Assembly: GCF_002760665.1 (NCBI RefSeq)
Contig: NZ_PDOB01000020.1
Coordinates: forward strand, 21,703-85,702
Origin: Massilia psychrophila
GTDB taxonomy: Bacteria > Pseudomonadota > Gammaproteobacteria > Burkholderiales > Burkholderiaceae_D
DNA: 64,000 nt
Reading direction: 5' to 3'
Shown here: piece after piece, positions 44,830-54,939 of the stretch
How the letters are laid out: every line of letters starts with the position of its first letter
Numbering within the stretch: position 1 is the stretch's first letter
Program-made: the position numbers and the translations under genes
The notes under the pieces: model-generated
Databases searched by the model: none
What the model was told of the DNA's origin: nothing
Seen by the model: only the letters and a program-made list of their open reading frames with translations

Positions 44830-47037
44830 ATGACGATCGACATCAGCCAGTTTTTCCAGGTTTTTTTCGACGAAGCCGAAGAACTGCTGGCGGAAAAAGA
44901 ACGGCTGCTGCTGGCAGTCGACATTGGCGCGCCCGACGCCGAAGATCTCAATGCGATCTTCCGTACGGCGCACTCGATCAAGGGCGGCGCGTCGACCTTC
45001 GGCCTGAACGACATGACCGAGGTGACCCACATCCTCGAGTCGCTGCTGGACCGTATCCGCAAGGGCGAAATGGCGCTCACTGCCGAACACGTCGACGCTT
45101 TTTTGGCGGCCAAGGATATCCTCAAGATGCAACTCGACGGTCACCGCAACGGCGCCGACGTCGACCAGGACGCGGTCGCCGACGTGCGCATGATGCTGCA
45201 GGAATTGTCGCAGGACGTCGTGCCGATGGCGCTGCCTCTGGTGCCGGCGTTTGTCCAGACCGAAGCCAGGCCTTTGCCTGGCGCCGGCGCGCGCCGCTTC
45301 AGGATCGAGCTGCCGAAGGTCGAGCAGCGCGACGTCAACGCGCTGGCGGCCGAACTCGGGCTGCTCGGCCGCGTTGCTGTCTCGCCGCTCGGTGGCGAGC
45401 GCCACGCCCTGATCGTGACCACCCACGAAAGCCTGGAAGACATCATCGCAATCTGCTCGTTCGTGCTCGATCCGGACGACCTGAAGGTCTTCGAGGCGCC
45501 GGCGCTTACGCCTGCGCAGCGCAACATCGAAGACGCCGAACGCGCCAGGGTCGAAAAAGAACTCGGTTACGGCTTCTTCGACCCGGACGACCCGTTCGAC
45601 GCCCTTGACGCGAACTTGCAGGACGGCGCCGACGGCCTGGAGCAGACCGACGAGGAACGCGGCTACGGCTTTTTCCAGCCGATTGAACAGATTCGCGCGG
45701 CCGCCGCCAGCGCCGCCTCCGCCGTGGCGCAGGCCAAACCGCTGCCGTCCGCCAGCCGGATCGAAGCGCTCGAAATAAGCGAAGTGGCGGCCGAAAGGAA
45801 GGCCGCCGCGCGCAAGGACGAGAAGGGCGGGGGCGGCGTCCAGGGCGGCGAATCGTCGTCGATCCGCGTCTCGATCGAGAAGGTTGACCAGTTGATCAAC
45901 CTGATCGGCGAACTGGTGATCACCCAGGCCATGATCGAGCAGCGCAGCGACGGCCTCGATCCGATGGTCCACGAGCGCCTGCTCGGCAGCGTGTCCCAGC
46001 TCACGCGCAACACCCGCGACCTGCAGGAAGCGGTGATGTCGATCCGGATGATGCCGATGGACTTCGTGTTCTCGCGCTTTCCGCGCATGGTGCGCGACCT
46101 GGCGGCCAAGCTGGGCAAAAAAGTCGATTTCATCACCCACGGCGCCGCCACCGAACTCGATAAAGGCCTGATCGAACGTATCGTCGACCCGCTGACCCAC
46201 CTGGTGCGCAACTCGATCGACCATGGCATCGAGATGCCGGCCGCGCGGGTTGCCGCCGGCAAGACCGAGACCGGGCGATTGTTCCTGTCGGCCGGTCACC
46301 AGGGCGGCAACATCGTCATCGAAGTGTCCGACGACGGCGGCGGCCTGAGCCGCGAACGGATTTTGGCCAAGGCGGTGCAGAACGGCATCGCGGTGGCCGA
46401 CAACATGAGCGACGGCGACGTCTGGCAGCTCATTTTCGCGCCCGGGTTTTCGACCGCCGAAATCGTTACCGACGTTTCCGGGCGCGGGGTCGGCATGGAC
46501 GTCGTCAAGCGTAACATCACGGCCATGGGCGGCTCGGTCGAGATCCGCTCGGCCAAGGGCTTCGGCACCACCATATCGATTTCGCTGCCGCTGACGCTGG
46601 CCATTTTGGACGGCATGTCGATCCGCTGCGGCGAGGAAGTTTACATTTTGCCGCTCGGCTTCGTCGTCGAGTCGCTGCAACCGGCGCCCGAGGACATCAA
46701 GGAAATCGCCAACCGCGGACGGGTGATCAAGGTGCGCGGCGAATACCTGCCCCTGATCCCGCTGCACCAGATGTTCGAGATCGCGCCGCGCTTCACCAAT
46801 CCGTGCGAAGGCATCGTCGTGATTCTGGAGGCCGACGGGCGCAAGGCCGGCCTGTTCGTCGATGACCTGGTGGGGCAGCAACAGGTGGTGGTCAAGAATC
46901 TGGAGTCGAACTATCGCAAGGTGACCGGTATTTCGGGCGCCACCATCCTCGGCGACGGTGGCGTGTCGCTGATCCTCGACGTATCGGCACTGATGCGTTC
47001 TTCGCGCCAGCTGGCCGACGACGTCGTGTTTTCGTAA
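44830..47037 (+). CDS. cheA: Chemotaxis histidine kinase CheA
   Basis: 735-aa soluble kinase. P1 HPt domain with His48 in FRTAHSIKGGASTFG; a P2-like region near 155-230; dimerisation P3 around 350-420 (SIEKVDQLINLIGELVITQ). P4 ATPase follows (HLVRNSIDHGIE, SDDGGGLSRER, GRGVGMDVVKRNI), then the P5 CheW-like domain at the C-terminus. The linker between P2 and P3 contains the motif GYGFF twice (near residues 244 and 278). Standard hub of the che phosphorelay. Confidence 0.96.
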   Translation: MTIDISQFFQVFFDEAEELLAEKERLLLAVDIGAPDAEDLNAIFRTAHSIKGGASTFGLNDMTEVTHILESLLDRIRKGEMALTAEHVDAFLAAKDILKMQLDGHRNGADVDQDAVADVRMMLQELSQDVVPMALPLVPAFVQTEARPLPGAGARRFRIELPKVEQRDVNALAAELGLLGRVAVSPLGGERHALIVTTHESLEDIIAICSFVLDPDDLKVFEAPALTPAQRNIEDAERARVEKELGYGFFDPDDPFDALDANLQDGADGLEQTDEERGYGFFQPIEQIRAAAASAASAVAQAKPLPSASRIEALEISEVAAERKAAARKDEKGGGGVQGGESSSIRVSIEKVDQLINLIGELVITQAMIEQRSDGLDPMVHERLLGSVSQLTRNTRDLQEAVMSIRMMPMDFVFSRFPRMVRDLAAKLGKKVDFITHGAATELDKGLIERIVDPLTHLVRNSIDHGIEMPAARVAAGKTETGRLFLSAGHQGGNIVIEVSDDGGGLSRERILAKAVQNGIAVADNMSDGDVWQLIFAPGFSTAEIVTDVSGRGVGMDVVKRNITAMGGSVEIRSAKGFGTTISISLPLTLAILDGMSIRCGEEVYILPLGFVVESLQPAPEDIKEIANRGRVIKVRGEYLPLIPLHQMFEIAPRFTNPCEGIVVILEADGRKAGLFVDDLVGQQQVVVKNLESNYRKVTGISGATILGDGGVSLILDVSALMRSSRQLADDVVFS

Positions 47038-47116
47038 TCGCCTGATTGACTGTTTTCTTGATTCGTCATTTATTTATTCACCCTTCTTTCGCAATAAACC
47101 AGGATAGGAAATTACC

Positions 47117-47617
47117 ATGTCGATGACATCCACCAGCAACAACGCCGCTCACGCTCACGACGGCGCAGGCAGCGAGTTCCTCGCCTTCACGCTCGGCTCC
47201 GAAGAGTACGGCATCGACATCCTGAAAGTGCAGGAAATCCGCGGCTACGAAGCGGTCACGCGGATCGCCAATGCCCCCGAATTCATCAAGGGCGTGATCA
47301 ACCTGCGCGGCATCATTATCCCGGTGGTCGACATGCGCATCAAGTTCAACCTCGGCACGCCCGTGTACGACCAGTTTACCGTCGTCATCATCCTCAATAT
47401 CAGCGGGCGCATCATGGGCATGGTGGTCGACAGCGTGTCGGACGTGACGACGCTCTCGCCCGACCAGGTCAAGCCGGCGCCGGAAATGGGCACGGCGTTC
47501 AATTCGGACTACCTGATCGGCCTGGGCACGATCGACGAGCGCATGCTGATCCTGGTCGACATCGACAAGCTGATGTCGTCGGGCGAGATGGGCCTGATCG
47601 AAAAAATCGCCGCCTGA
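47117..47617 (+). CDS. cheW: Chemotaxis adaptor CheW
   Basis: 166 aa with full CheW fold: LAFTLGSEEYGIDILKVQEIRGYE, EFIKGVINLRGIIIPVVDMR and MGMVVDSVSDVTTLSPDQV. It links receptors to CheA. An ATG is preceded by AGGATAGGAAA. Lies 79 bases after cheA in the cluster. Confidence 0.95.
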   Translation: MSMTSTSNNAAHAHDGAGSEFLAFTLGSEEYGIDILKVQEIRGYEAVTRIANAPEFIKGVINLRGIIIPVVDMRIKFNLGTPVYDQFTVVIILNISGRIMGMVVDSVSDVTTLSPDQVKPAPEMGTAFNSDYLIGLGTIDERMLILVDIDKLMSSGEMGLIEKIAA

Positions 47618-47691
47618 ACCAAATAGGCCATTGCAAGGCAGGTAAGGTACCCCTTCAAACAGTTCTCGCACGACCTACAAGGTGAAGCAAC

Positions 47692-48546
47692 GTGTCGCAA
47701 ATCAAAGTGGAATCTGCCAAGGAATTCATTTTCACCAAGAGTGATTTTGAACGGGTCCGTGCGCTGATCTACAAACGGGCCGGCATCTCGCTGGCCGACA
47801 GCAAGCAGGAAATGGTCTACAGCCGCATCGCGCGGCGACTGCGCGCCACCGGCATCGTGTCGTTTTCGACCTATCTCGACCAGCTCGAGGCCGGCCGGCT
47901 GGGCGACGAATGGGAGGCGTTCACCAATGCCCTGACCACCAACCTGACGTCGTTCTTTCGCGAGGCGCATCACTTCCCACTGCTGGCCGAACACGTCAGG
48001 CGCCTCGAGGGCGGGCCGATCACGATCTGGTGTTCGGCCAGTTCGACGGGCGAAGAGCCGTATTCGATCGCCATGACGGTGTGCGAGGCATTCAACAGCC
48101 TCACCCCGCCGGTGCAGATCATTGCCACCGACATCGACACCAACGTGCTGGCGGTCGGCGCGCAAGGCGTGTACGGCTTCGAGCGGCTCGACAAGATGGC
48201 GCCTGAACGGGCCAAGCGATTTTTCCTGCGCGGCAAGGGCGAGCAGGAAGGCATGGTGCGGGTGCGCCCGGAACTGCGCCAGCTCGTCACCTTCAAGCCG
48301 CTCAACCTGCTGGGCGACGGCTGGCCGCTTACCGGCCAGTTCGACGTGATTTTCTGCCGTAACGTGATGATTTATTTTGACAAGGCGACCCAGCGCAAGA
48401 TTCTGGCGCGTTTTGTACCGCTGATGAAGCCGCATGGATTGCTGTTTGCCGGCCACTCGGAAAATTTTATGTACGTCTCGGACGCGCTCAAACTGCGTGG
48501 CAAGACGGTGTATGAACTCGACGAAGGGCGTTCCGGCGTCAGGTAG
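47692..48546 (+). CDS. cheR: Chemotaxis receptor methyltransferase CheR
   Basis: 284-aa SAM-dependent protein-glutamate methyltransferase for receptor adaptation. N-terminal helical domain (FERVRALIYKRAGISLADSK), TNLTSFFREAHHF, SAM-binding WCSASSTGEEPYSIAM and DVIFCRNVMIYFD are all present. Start codon is GTG with AAGGTGAAG upstream. cheD follows 23 bases later. Confidence 0.95.
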   Translation: MSQIKVESAKEFIFTKSDFERVRALIYKRAGISLADSKQEMVYSRIARRLRATGIVSFSTYLDQLEAGRLGDEWEAFTNALTTNLTSFFREAHHFPLLAEHVRRLEGGPITIWCSASSTGEEPYSIAMTVCEAFNSLTPPVQIIATDIDTNVLAVGAQGVYGFERLDKMAPERAKRFFLRGKGEQEGMVRVRPELRQLVTFKPLNLLGDGWPLTGQFDVIFCRNVMIYFDKATQRKILARFVPLMKPHGLLFAGHSENFMYVSDALKLRGKTVYELDEGRSGVR

Positions 48547-48569
48547 CCGTAGCGAAATAATAAGACACC

Positions 48570-49175
48570 ATGAACTTAAGTGAACAATTTGCCACCAACG
48601 TCTATTACGACCGGACGTTCAACTGCGATGCGGCGAAGATCTTGCCCGGTGAATATTTCCACACCAGCCAGGACATGCTGATCGTCACGGTGCTCGGTTC
48701 TTGCGTGTCGGCCTGCATCCGCGACCGCGTTACCGGCCAGGGCGGCATGAACCACTTCATGCTGCCTGACGGCGGCGGCAGCGACAGCAACAGCCCGGTA
48801 TCGGCGTCGATGCGTTACGGCACCTACGCGATGGAAGTATTGATCAACGAACTACTTAAAAGCGGCGCGCGGCGCGAAAACCTGGAAGCGAAAGTGTTCG
48901 GCGGCGGCGCCGTGCTCAAGGGTTTCACCGCAATCAACGTCGGCGGGCGCAACGCCGCCTTTGTCATCAGCTACCTGAAGACGGAGCGCATCCGCGTGCT
49001 GGCCGAAGACCTGAACGACATTTACCCGCGCAAAGTGTATTTTTTTCCGCGCACCGGCAAGGTGCTGGTCAAAAAACTGATGCAAACCCATAACGACACG
49101 CTGGCGCGTCGCGAGTTCGATTATGCCAGCCGCCTCAAGGTGGCGCCCGTCGGCGGCGAGATCGACCTGTTTTGA
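48570..49175 (+). CDS. cheD: Chemoreceptor glutamine deamidase CheD
   Basis: 201-aa receptor deamidase, also a CheC/CheZ-type partner in some species. The catalytic Cys and His are visible in VTVLGSCVSACIRD and GGMNHFMLPD. The conserved AKVFGGGAVL segment follows. It lies between cheR and cheB, the usual cheRDB order of betaproteobacteria. Confidence 0.95.
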   Translation: MNLSEQFATNVYYDRTFNCDAAKILPGEYFHTSQDMLIVTVLGSCVSACIRDRVTGQGGMNHFMLPDGGGSDSNSPVSASMRYGTYAMEVLINELLKSGARRENLEAKVFGGGAVLKGFTAINVGGRNAAFVISYLKTERIRVLAEDLNDIYPRKVYFFPRTGKVLVKKLMQTHNDTLARREFDYASRLKVAPVGGEIDLF

Positions 49176-49220
49176 AGATGAAGGCACGGATTATGAACAA
49201 CAACTCATGAAGAACATCGT

Positions 49221-50285
49221 ATGAAGATCAAGGTACTGATCGTGGACGACTCCGCGCTGATCCGCAGCGTCATGAGCGAAATCATTTCCAGCCAGCCGGA
49301 CATGGAAGTGGTCGGCGTGGCGCCAGACCCGCTGGTGGCGCGTGAGCTGATCAAGCAGACCAACCCGGACGTGCTCACGCTCGACGTCGAGATGCCCAAG
49401 ATGGACGGCCTCGACTTTCTCGAAAAACTGATGCGGCTGCGGCCGATGCCGGTGCTGATGGTGTCGTCGCTGACCGAGCGCGGCTCCGAGATCACCATGC
49501 GCGCGCTCGAACTGGGCGCGGTCGACTTCGTCACCAAGCCGAAGATTTCGATCCAGAGCGGGATGCGCGAATACACCGAGCTGATCGCCGACAAGATCCG
49601 CGCCGCCGCCCGCGCCCGCATCAAGCCGCGCACCCTGACGCCAGCGAAGACGGCGGACGCGCTGCCGCAGATCCGCAACCCGCTGACCTCGTCGGAAAAG
49701 CTGATCATCATCGGCGCCTCCACCGGCGGCACCGAGGCGATCCGCGAATTCTTGATGCAGATGCCGTCGGACTGTCCCGGCATCCTGATCGCCCAGCACA
49801 TGCCGGAAGGTTTCACCACATCGTTCGCGCGCCGCCTCGATTCGCTGTGCAGGATCAGCGTGCGCGAAGCGGCCGGCGAGGAGCGGGTGCTGCCCGGCCA
49901 CGCCTACATCGCGCCCGGCCACTCGCACCTGATGCTGGCGCGCTCGGGCGCCAACTACATCACCCGCATCGACCAGGCCGACCCGGTCAACCGGCACCGG
50001 CCCTCGGTCGACGTGCTGTTTCGCTCGGCCGCGCTGGCCGCCGGCAAGAACGCGGTCGGCGTGATCCTGACCGGGATGGGCAAGGATGGCGCGCTCGGCA
50101 TGCTCGAGATGAAAAACGCCGGTGCCTATAATTTCGCCCAGGATGAGGCGTCCTGCGTTGTATTCGGCATGCCGCGCGAAGCGATCGCGGTCGGCGCCAC
50201 CCACGAAGTTGGCCCGTTGACGGAGCTGCCGGGCAGGGTTCTTCATTATCTAGCAACACATGGCGGCCGGTCGTTGCGTGTTTGA
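49221..50285 (+). CDS. cheB: Chemotaxis methylesterase/response regulator CheB
   Basis: 354 aa. Receiver domain with phospho-Asp in [16 protein letters not shown], then methylesterase domain. The catalytic triad sites are Ser in [11 protein letters not shown], His in [17 protein letters not shown] and Asp in [11 protein letters not shown]. It removes receptor methyl groups when phosphorylated by CheA. Confidence 0.96.
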   Translation: MKIKVLIVDDSALIRSVMSEIISSQPDMEVVGVAPDPLVARELIKQTNPDVLTLDVEMPKMDGLDFLEKLMRLRPMPVLMVSSLTERGSEITMRALELGAVDFVTKPKISIQSGMREYTELIADKIRAAARARIKPRTLTPAKTADALPQIRNPLTSSEKLIIIGASTGGTEAIREFLMQMPSDCPGILIAQHMPEGFTTSFARRLDSLCRISVREAAGEERVLPGHAYIAPGHSHLMLARSGANYITRIDQADPVNRHRPSVDVLFRSAALAAGKNAVGVILTGMGKDGALGMLEMKNAGAYNFAQDEASCVVFGMPREAIAVGATHEVGPLTELPGRVLHYLATHGGRSLRV

Positions 50286-50413
50286 CCGCATAAACCATGT
50301 TTCCTTGTGAGTTTAATCGCCGCAGGGCAACAAAAATGCTATCCTGAACGCGGCTTCGACGGAATGAAGCACTGTTTCAATAACCATAAGTAAGAGAATC
50401 GACGGAGTAATTC

Positions 50414-50812
50414 ATGGCTGATCCAAAAATGCGCTTTTTAGTTGTTGACGATTTCTCGACAATGCGCCGCATTGTCCGGAATTTGTTGAAGGAACTGGGA
50501 TACGCGAACGTTGACGAAGCCGAAGATGGCGTGATGGGCCTGGCCAAGCTGCGCAGCGAGACCTTCGACTTTGTGGTGTCCGACTGGAACATGCCGAATA
50601 TGGACGGCCTGACGATGTTGCAGAATATCCGTGCCGACCCGGCACTGTGCAAGCTACCGGTGCTGATGGTGACCGCCGAAGCGAAAAAAGAAAACATCAT
50701 TGCAGCGGCCCAGGCCGGCGCCAGCGGCTACGTCGTCAAGCCTTTCACCGCCGCCACGCTCGATGAAAAGCTCAACAAGATTTTTGAGAAACTCGAAAAA
50801 GCCGGAGCTTGA
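50414..50812 (+). CDS. cheY2: Motor-switch response regulator CheY2
   Basis: 132-aa receiver closely following E. coli Che[22 protein letters not shown], phospho-Asp in [34 protein letters not shown] and Lys in VVKPF. GGAG precedes the ATG. cheZ starts 2 bases after its stop, so this CheY is the probable motor-binding form and CheZ substrate. Confidence 0.95.
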   Translation: MADPKMRFLVVDDFSTMRRIVRNLLKELGYANVDEAEDGVMGLAKLRSETFDFVVSDWNMPNMDGLTMLQNIRADPALCKLPVLMVTAEAKKENIIAAAQAGASGYVVKPFTAATLDEKLNKIFEKLEKAGA

Positions 50813-50813
50813 A

Positions 50814-51485
50814 ATGGGTAAGCAGCTTACCGGTGACGCCATCCTGACGGAAGGCGCCTTGGTTCCAGCGATGGAAGCGCACGACGAGTTCATGAGCCGT
50901 ATCGGCCACATGACGCGTGCGCTGCACGAAAGCCTGCGCGGGCTCGGTCTCGACAAATTGATCGAAAAAGCCGCCAGCGACATCCCGGATGCGCGCGACC
51001 GCCTCGACTACGTGGCGCGGCTGTCCGAGCAGGCCGCCCAGAAGGTGCTCAACGCAACCGACGCGGCCAGCCCGCTGCAGGACCACATCGACAGCGGCGC
51101 GCAGCAACTGTCGGCGGCGTGGAACGCGCTGCAGGACGACCCGGCCACCAGTGACGCCCAATGGCGCGAACTGGCCGGGCGCACCGTGGCCAGTCTGGAA
51201 GGCATGCGCGGCGCCACCGTCGACACCAAGACCTACCTGATGGACATCATGATGGCCCAGGACTTCCAGGACCTGACCGGGCAGGTGATCACCAAAGTGA
51301 CCAGCATCGCCCACAATCTTGAACGCCAGCTGGTGCAGATGCTGGTCGATTTCGCGCCGGCCGAATTGAAGCGGGAGATCGACAACGGCCTGCTCAACGG
51401 ACCGCAAATCAATCCAAACGGCAACCACGACGTGGTGGCCGACCAGGGCCAGGTCGACGACCTGCTGGACAGCCTCGGCTTCTGA
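50814..51485 (+). CDS. cheZ: CheY-P phosphatase CheZ
   Basis: 223-aa long-helix-hairpin protein. The catalytic region MMAQDFQDLTGQVITK keeps the Asp and Gln of CheZ, and the C-terminal CheY-binding peptide QVDDLLDSLGF ends the protein. The ATG at 50814 is one base past the cheY2 stop, so the genes are coupled; the frame reading back into cheY2 is overlap only. Confidence 0.95.
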   Translation: MGKQLTGDAILTEGALVPAMEAHDEFMSRIGHMTRALHESLRGLGLDKLIEKAASDIPDARDRLDYVARLSEQAAQKVLNATDAASPLQDHIDSGAQQLSAAWNALQDDPATSDAQWRELAGRTVASLEGMRGATVDTKTYLMDIMMAQDFQDLTGQVITKVTSIAHNLERQLVQMLVDFAPAELKREIDNGLLNGPQINPNGNHDVVADQGQVDDLLDSLGF

Positions 51486-51524
51486 TTTTCTCCCGCAGCA
51501 GTAACGCCGAAACGATTTTTCGAT

Positions 51525-52745
51525 ATGCATCACACCAATTTCATCGTCCGTGAGCCGCTGCTCGATCCGAAGCAGCGGGTGATTGGCTACGAGCTGTCGT
51601 GGAAGCTCGACGACAGCTTGCCGGTGACCGATGCCGCGCTCGAAGCGCTGGTCGGCTTTGTCGCCGAGCACCTCATCGATAAGGAACGTGGCTGGCTGCT
51701 GCGCGACAAGATCCTGTTCCTCGACGCGGTGCCGCCGATGTTGTCGACCGACGCGCTGCACGCCATGCCGCCCGAGCGCACGGTGCTGAGGATGAAGGCG
51801 GCCGACATGGCCGACCCGGACACGTTGTCGGCGGTGCAGGGGCTGCGCGCGGGCGGCGTCGGCATTTCGGTGCGCGACGGCAACCTTGGCAACCTTGGCA
51901 AAAAGCTCGGCAAAAACATCGGCTTGAGTGCCTCGTACGTTGAAGTGCGGTTTTCCAGCGTCGATGTTGCTGCCCAGGCCCGCACCTACGCCGCGCTCAA
52001 GCAGTCGACGGTGCGGATGGTGGGGCGGCCGGTGACGACCTGGGCCGATTTCGACGCCTGCGCCGCGCTCGGGCTCGACGCTTTCGTCGGCAAGCTGCAC
52101 CTGACGCCGCGCCCGGGCAATCCGGTCAATGGCATGAACCCGGCCCAGGCCATCATTTTGCAGCTGATGCAAATGGTCACGGCGAACGAAGACATCCCGA
52201 AAATCGAAGGCGTGCTCAAGCGCGATCCGGCGCTGTCGTACAAGCTGCTGCGCTTCATCAATTCGGCCGGCTTCGGCAGCGGGCGCGAGATCCAGTCGCT
52301 GCGCCAGGCCATCAGCCTGCTCGGCTACGCGCCGCTGTACCGCTGGCTGACCTTGCTGCTGGCCACCGCCAGCACCAGCGGCTATTCGCCGGTGCTGATG
52401 GAGACGGCGGTGGTGCGCGGCCGGCTCGCCGAGCTGCTCGGCGCCACGGCGCTAGGGCGCGGCGAGGGCGAGAACCTGTTCGTCGCCGGCATGTTCTCGC
52501 TGCTCGACCGCCTGCTCGGGCTGCCGATGAAAGAGGTGCTCGACACCATCTTGCTGCCCAACGAAGTGGTGCGCGCGCTGCTCACGCGCGGCGGCATGTA
52601 CGGGCCCTACCTGGCGTTGGCCGAAGCATGCGAACTCGATTCGAACCTGGTCGCCTCGCTGGCCAGGTCGCTCGGCCTCTCCCCGCTGGACGTCAACAAG
52701 GCCCACCTGTCGGCGCTGGCGTGGGCGCAGAACGTCAGCGCGTAG
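51525..52745 (+). CDS. Degenerate-EAL plus HDOD signalling protein (YuxH-like)
   Basis: 406 aa. The N-terminal half resembles an EAL domain but the catalytic motif is altered (VIGYELSWKL instead of an EAL triplet), so phosphodiesterase activity is unlikely. The C-terminal half is an HDOD domain (IEGVLKRDPALSYKLLRFINSAG, LRQAISLLGYAPLYRWLTL). Proteins of this layout bind partners or c-di-GMP and affect motility. It ends the che cluster, 39 bases after cheZ. Confidence 0.85.
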   Translation: MHHTNFIVREPLLDPKQRVIGYELSWKLDDSLPVTDAALEALVGFVAEHLIDKERGWLLRDKILFLDAVPPMLSTDALHAMPPERTVLRMKAADMADPDTLSAVQGLRAGGVGISVRDGNLGNLGKKLGKNIGLSASYVEVRFSSVDVAAQARTYAALKQSTVRMVGRPVTTWADFDACAALGLDAFVGKLHLTPRPGNPVNGMNPAQAIILQLMQMVTANEDIPKIEGVLKRDPALSYKLLRFINSAGFGSGREIQSLRQAISLLGYAPLYRWLTLLLATASTSGYSPVLMETAVVRGRLAELLGATALGRGEGENLFVAGMFSLLDRLLGLPMKEVLDTILLPNEVVRALLTRGGMYGPYLALAEACELDSNLVASLARSLGLSPLDVNKAHLSALAWAQNVSA

Positions 52746-52887
52746 TCAGTTCGCTGTAGTTGACTGCGCCGGGCCGAGCAGCTATATCGATGTTCGCGAG
52801 CTCGGCGCACCCGCTACCGAGAGGACGGCGGCGGACAGGTTTTTCGATCGTCAACGGTAACGCTCAACGCATCGCTAACGCCAACCC

Positions 52888-53757
<870 letters not shown>

Positions 53758-53778
53758 TTAGTCAATGGAATCGGGGCG

Positions 53779-54639
53779 TCAGACCGGCGAGTAGGCCAGC
53801 CGGACGTAGATCGGTGCGAACGGCTCGGCCTGGGTAATCTCGATCAGGGTTTCCTTGGCCAGTTCGAGCATCGCCACGAAGTGGACGACGACGATCGGCA
53901 CGCCACCCTGGCCGGCGAACAGGTCGCCGAATTCGACGAAACGGCTTGACTGCAATTGCCGCAGGATCGACGACATGTGTTCGCGCACCGACAGCTCCTG
54001 GCGGCTGATCCGGTGGTGCTGGGTCAGCTTCGAGCGCTTGATCACGTCGAGCCAGGCCCGCTGCAGGTCGGCGGCGTCGACCTCCGGCCAGGTCGGTATG
54101 TTGCTTTGTTCGACGAACAACTGCGGCCGGGTGAAGTCGCGCTCCAACTGCGGCACCGCATTGAGGGCGTAGGCGGCCACCTTGATCTGCTCGTAGTCGA
54201 GCAGGCGGCGCACCAGTTCCGCGCGCGGGTCGCCGACATCGGCGTCGAGTTCAAGATGGCGCTGTGGCAGCAGCATGCGCGACTTGATCTCGATGAGCAT
54301 CGCCGCCATCAACAGGTACTCGGCCGCCAGTTCCAGGTTGTGCAGGCGGATCTGGTCGACATACTTCAGGTATTGCAGGGTGACCTGCGCCATCGGGATG
54401 TCGAGGATGTTGAAGTTCTGCCTGCGGATCAGATAGAGCAGCAGGTCGAGCGGACCTTCGAAGGCGTCGAGGAAAATTTCGAGCGCGTCCGGCGGGATGA
54501 ACAGGTCGGACGGCATCTGCAGTATCGGCTCGCCGTACAGGCGCGCCCGCGCCGCAATGTCGGGAACAAAGCTCGCCGCCTGGGCGTCAGGCAAGTCGGC
54601 GGGGTTGGACAGAACCGCCGCCGCCTCGTCCGGCATCAT
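53779..54639 (-). CDS. scpA: Segregation and condensation protein A
   Basis: 286-aa kleisin that bridges SMC heads in the chromosome-condensing Smc-ScpA-ScpB complex. Core sequence is LDAFEGPLDLLLYLIRRQNFNILD, followed by YLLMAAMLIEIKSRMLLP. The N-terminal 45 residues are a variable extension. AAGG lies 8 bases upstream of the first of two adjacent ATGs. It lies 18 bases after the DUF3460 gene; scpB is not in the window. Confidence 0.93.
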   Translation of the reverse strand: MMPDEAAAVLSNPADLPDAQAASFVPDIAARARLYGEPILQMPSDLFIPPDALEIFLDAFEGPLDLLLYLIRRQNFNILDIPMAQVTLQYLKYVDQIRLHNLELAAEYLLMAAMLIEIKSRMLLPQRHLELDADVGDPRAELVRRLLDYEQIKVAAYALNAVPQLERDFTRPQLFVEQSNIPTWPEVDAADLQRAWLDVIKRSKLTQHHRISRQELSVREHMSSILRQLQSSRFVEFGDLFAGQGGVPIVVVHFVAMLELAKETLIEITQAEPFAPIYVRLAYSPV

Positions 54640-54657
54640 CTCGTCGACCTTGTCAGC

Positions 54658-54864
54658 TTACTTGTTCTGGTACACGTAGGCTTGTTGCTTGATGCGCGAC
54701 TCGGCGCTGAGGTCCTGCTCCGGCAAGGTGGTCGATGCCTTGTCCCACAGCAGGGCGCGGCCTTCGCGCTGGCCGGCTTCGATGGCCGGGTTGGCGGCTT
54801 TAAGCGCCTTGATGAACAGCGTATGCTCGGATTCGTACATCTGGTGCTGGTTGCTCAGTTTCAT
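54658..54864 (-). CDS. DUF3460 family protein
   Basis: 68-aa soluble protein of a small betaproteobacterial family, function unknown. Family features: YESEHTLFIKALKAANPAIEAGQREGR-like core (Y-x-S-E-x-T-x-F) and the LLWDKASTTLPEQD tail ending YVYQNK. Its start lies 75 bases before FabMG's 3' end on the same strand, and it precedes scpA and panC, an arrangement common in Burkholderiales. Confidence 0.85.
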   Translation of the reverse strand: MKLSNQHQMYESEHTLFIKALKAANPAIEAGQREGRALLWDKASTTLPEQDLSAESRIKQQAYVYQNK

Positions 54865-54939
54865 GGGTACTCGATAGTGTTGCGGGTAATTTATTCTACC
54901 GCGAGTGGGGGGCCACCGGCCTTCCCAAGGGGGCGGCTA

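Noticed and set aside
44596..46881. 761-aa open frame on the minus strand
   Set aside because: It lies wholly antisense to cheA, which has all CheA domains. The frame is open because of high-GC codon bias; the sequence is Arg/His/Asp-rich without any domain.
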